The position numbers were made by a program, and so were the translations under genes. The notes under the pieces were generated by a model. That model had not been told where the DNA came from. It worked only from the letters and a program-made list of their open reading frames with translations, and did no database searches. Below, one piece after another: positions 63,651 to 64,000 of a stretch of 64,000 nt of DNA (positions are counted from its first letter, which is position 1; every line of letters begins with the position of its first letter). Origin of the DNA: Paraburkholderia silvatlantica (lineage in GTDB: Bacteria; Pseudomonadota; Gammaproteobacteria; Burkholderiales; Burkholderiaceae); the NCBI RefSeq assembly GCF_003096715.1, contig NZ_QEOL01000027.1, forward strand, positions 33,365-97,364. The letters run 5' to 3'.

Positions 63651-64000
63651 GGCTCTGTCAAGTTGAGGGGCGTAGATAGCCTGTTTGGCTACAACGTAGT
63701 TATCCTTATCAGATAACTTTCTCGGCTGCGGAAGAGACAGTCCAACCATGCCATTTGGCGAAGCGCTCTTGGAGTACGGCACGATGGCGTGCCGCATTCA
63801 TCTGATGTCTGGGCAATGCGAAGTGCTGCCGGATCGGGCCGAAGCATGAGAGAAACGCCTGCGTGCGACGCGGATCGCGAAAGCCGCACATCTGGCGTTC
63901 GCGCCTGCGAGTCGGCTGGTGGCTGTTCTCGGCGCGGTTGCTCACACGTGCAGCCGCTTTGGCAAACACGTGATTCACGTTCGCCAGTTCGGGAATATCG
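63651..64000 (-). mobile_element. IS6-family insertion sequence, second copy (cut by window end)
   Basis: Begins with the same terminal repeat GGCTCTGTCAAGTTG as the copy at 52814 and follows it base for base except one C/T difference at about 63694. The element continues beyond the window. Confidence 0.9.
63709..64000 (-). CDS. IS6-family transposase, C-terminal part
   Basis: The visible 97 codons equal the end of the transposase at 52872-53603, including the catalytic-Glu segment NRAENSHQPTRRRER. The first half is outside the window. No disruption is seen. Confidence 0.9.
   Translation of the reverse strand, partial: DIPELANVNHVFAKAAARVSNRAENSHQPTRRRERQMCGFRDPRRTQAFLSCFGPIRQHFALPRHQMNAARHRAVLQERFAKWHGWTVSSAAEKVI

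Larger units (their letters stand above)
52814..64000. mobile_element. IS6-flanked composite unit carrying a 10-kb catabolic cluster
   Basis: Two IS6-family copies in the same orientation (52814-53645 and from 63651 past the window end) enclose 10,005 bp with nine plus-strand genes. In the 350 bp of overlap I found one base difference. Such layouts behave as pseudo-compound transposons or translocatable units. The enclosed DNA is less G+C-rich than the conjugation module, which fits separate origin. Confidence 0.75.

Noticed and set aside
1..64000. tRNA, rRNA or riboswitch genes
   Set aside because: No stretch was recognised as a tRNA cloverleaf, rRNA segment or known riboswitch core by reading alone. 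A covariance search would be needed to exclude small ones.

Overview
The window looks like accessory DNA from a high-G+C betaproteobacterium of the Burkholderiaceae (Paraburkholderia, Caballeronia, Burkholderia or a relative). This rests on Burkholderia-type trimeric porins, LeuC-, GntR-, AraC- and LysR-linked catabolic operons, and a P-type VirB conjugation system with a MOBP relaxase. No rRNA, tRNA or core chromosomal genes were seen, so a conjugative megaplasmid or an integrative conjugative element is most likely. The genus is inferred from gene style only.

Layout. (1) 1-12.9 kb: a catabolic island with an aconitase-type dehydratase large subunit (cut by the window edge), two Asp/Glu-racemase-superfamily proteins that lack both catalytic cysteines, an acyl-CoA synthetase, an MFS transporter, a porin, an isocitrate-lyase-family C-C lyase, a GntR/HutC regulator, a two-domain cupin and an MDR oxidoreductase. 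Two near-identical 22-bp palindromes tie the dehydratase and lyase promoters to the GntR regulator. Dehydratase, lyase and CoA ligase together suggest cleavage of a branched malate-type acid, as in 2,3-dimethylmalate breakdown; this is inference. (2) 13-17.5 kb: a small orphan gene, IS debris, a truncated LysR gene, and two SDR genes divergent from an AraC regulator. (3) 17.7-26 kb: a nucleoside-recognition membrane protein, then a TetR-controlled regulon of a GST, a quinone-oxidoreductase-like protein, two paralogous amidases, a tautomerase pseudogene and an intact cis-CaaD-like tautomerase. Matching 14-bp operators lie at three promoters, and a decayed second copy of the tetR start remains. 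(4) 26-32.3 kb: an ArgP-like regulator, a desaturase fused out of frame to a broken symporter, an ACT-domain protein, a coiled-coil protein of unknown function, and a more A+T-rich pair made of a HEPN-like protein and a protein with two tandem kinase-like units.

(5) 32.5-52.8 kb: the conjugation module, with an AlpA-type regulator, a small HTH-like gene, phased TCGGAC repeats, a terminator, then trbM-like, virB1, B2, B3, B4, B6, B5, B7, B8, B9, B10, B11, a coupling protein split into two overlapping genes, a primase-like protein, an LPD7-type protein, a MobC-like protein, the relaxase, and a decayed adenine methylase. Many of these genes overlap by a few bases, as in one long operon. (6) 52.8-64 kb: two directly oriented, nearly identical IS6-family elements enclose about 10 kb of catabolic genes (class III CoA-transferase, PDC-lactonase-like hydrolase, porin, CMD-family protein, LysR regulator, two-subunit 3-oxoacid CoA-transferase, MFS transporter, small orphan protein, thiolase). 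This is a composite-transposon-like unit that supplies a beta-ketoadipate-style thiolytic end to a ring-cleavage or lactone pathway.

The strongest candidates for new biology are the HEPN-like plus double kinase-like pair, the cysteine-less racemase-superfamily pair with its GntR palindromes, the TetR regulon with a cis-CaaD homologue, and the split coupling protein.
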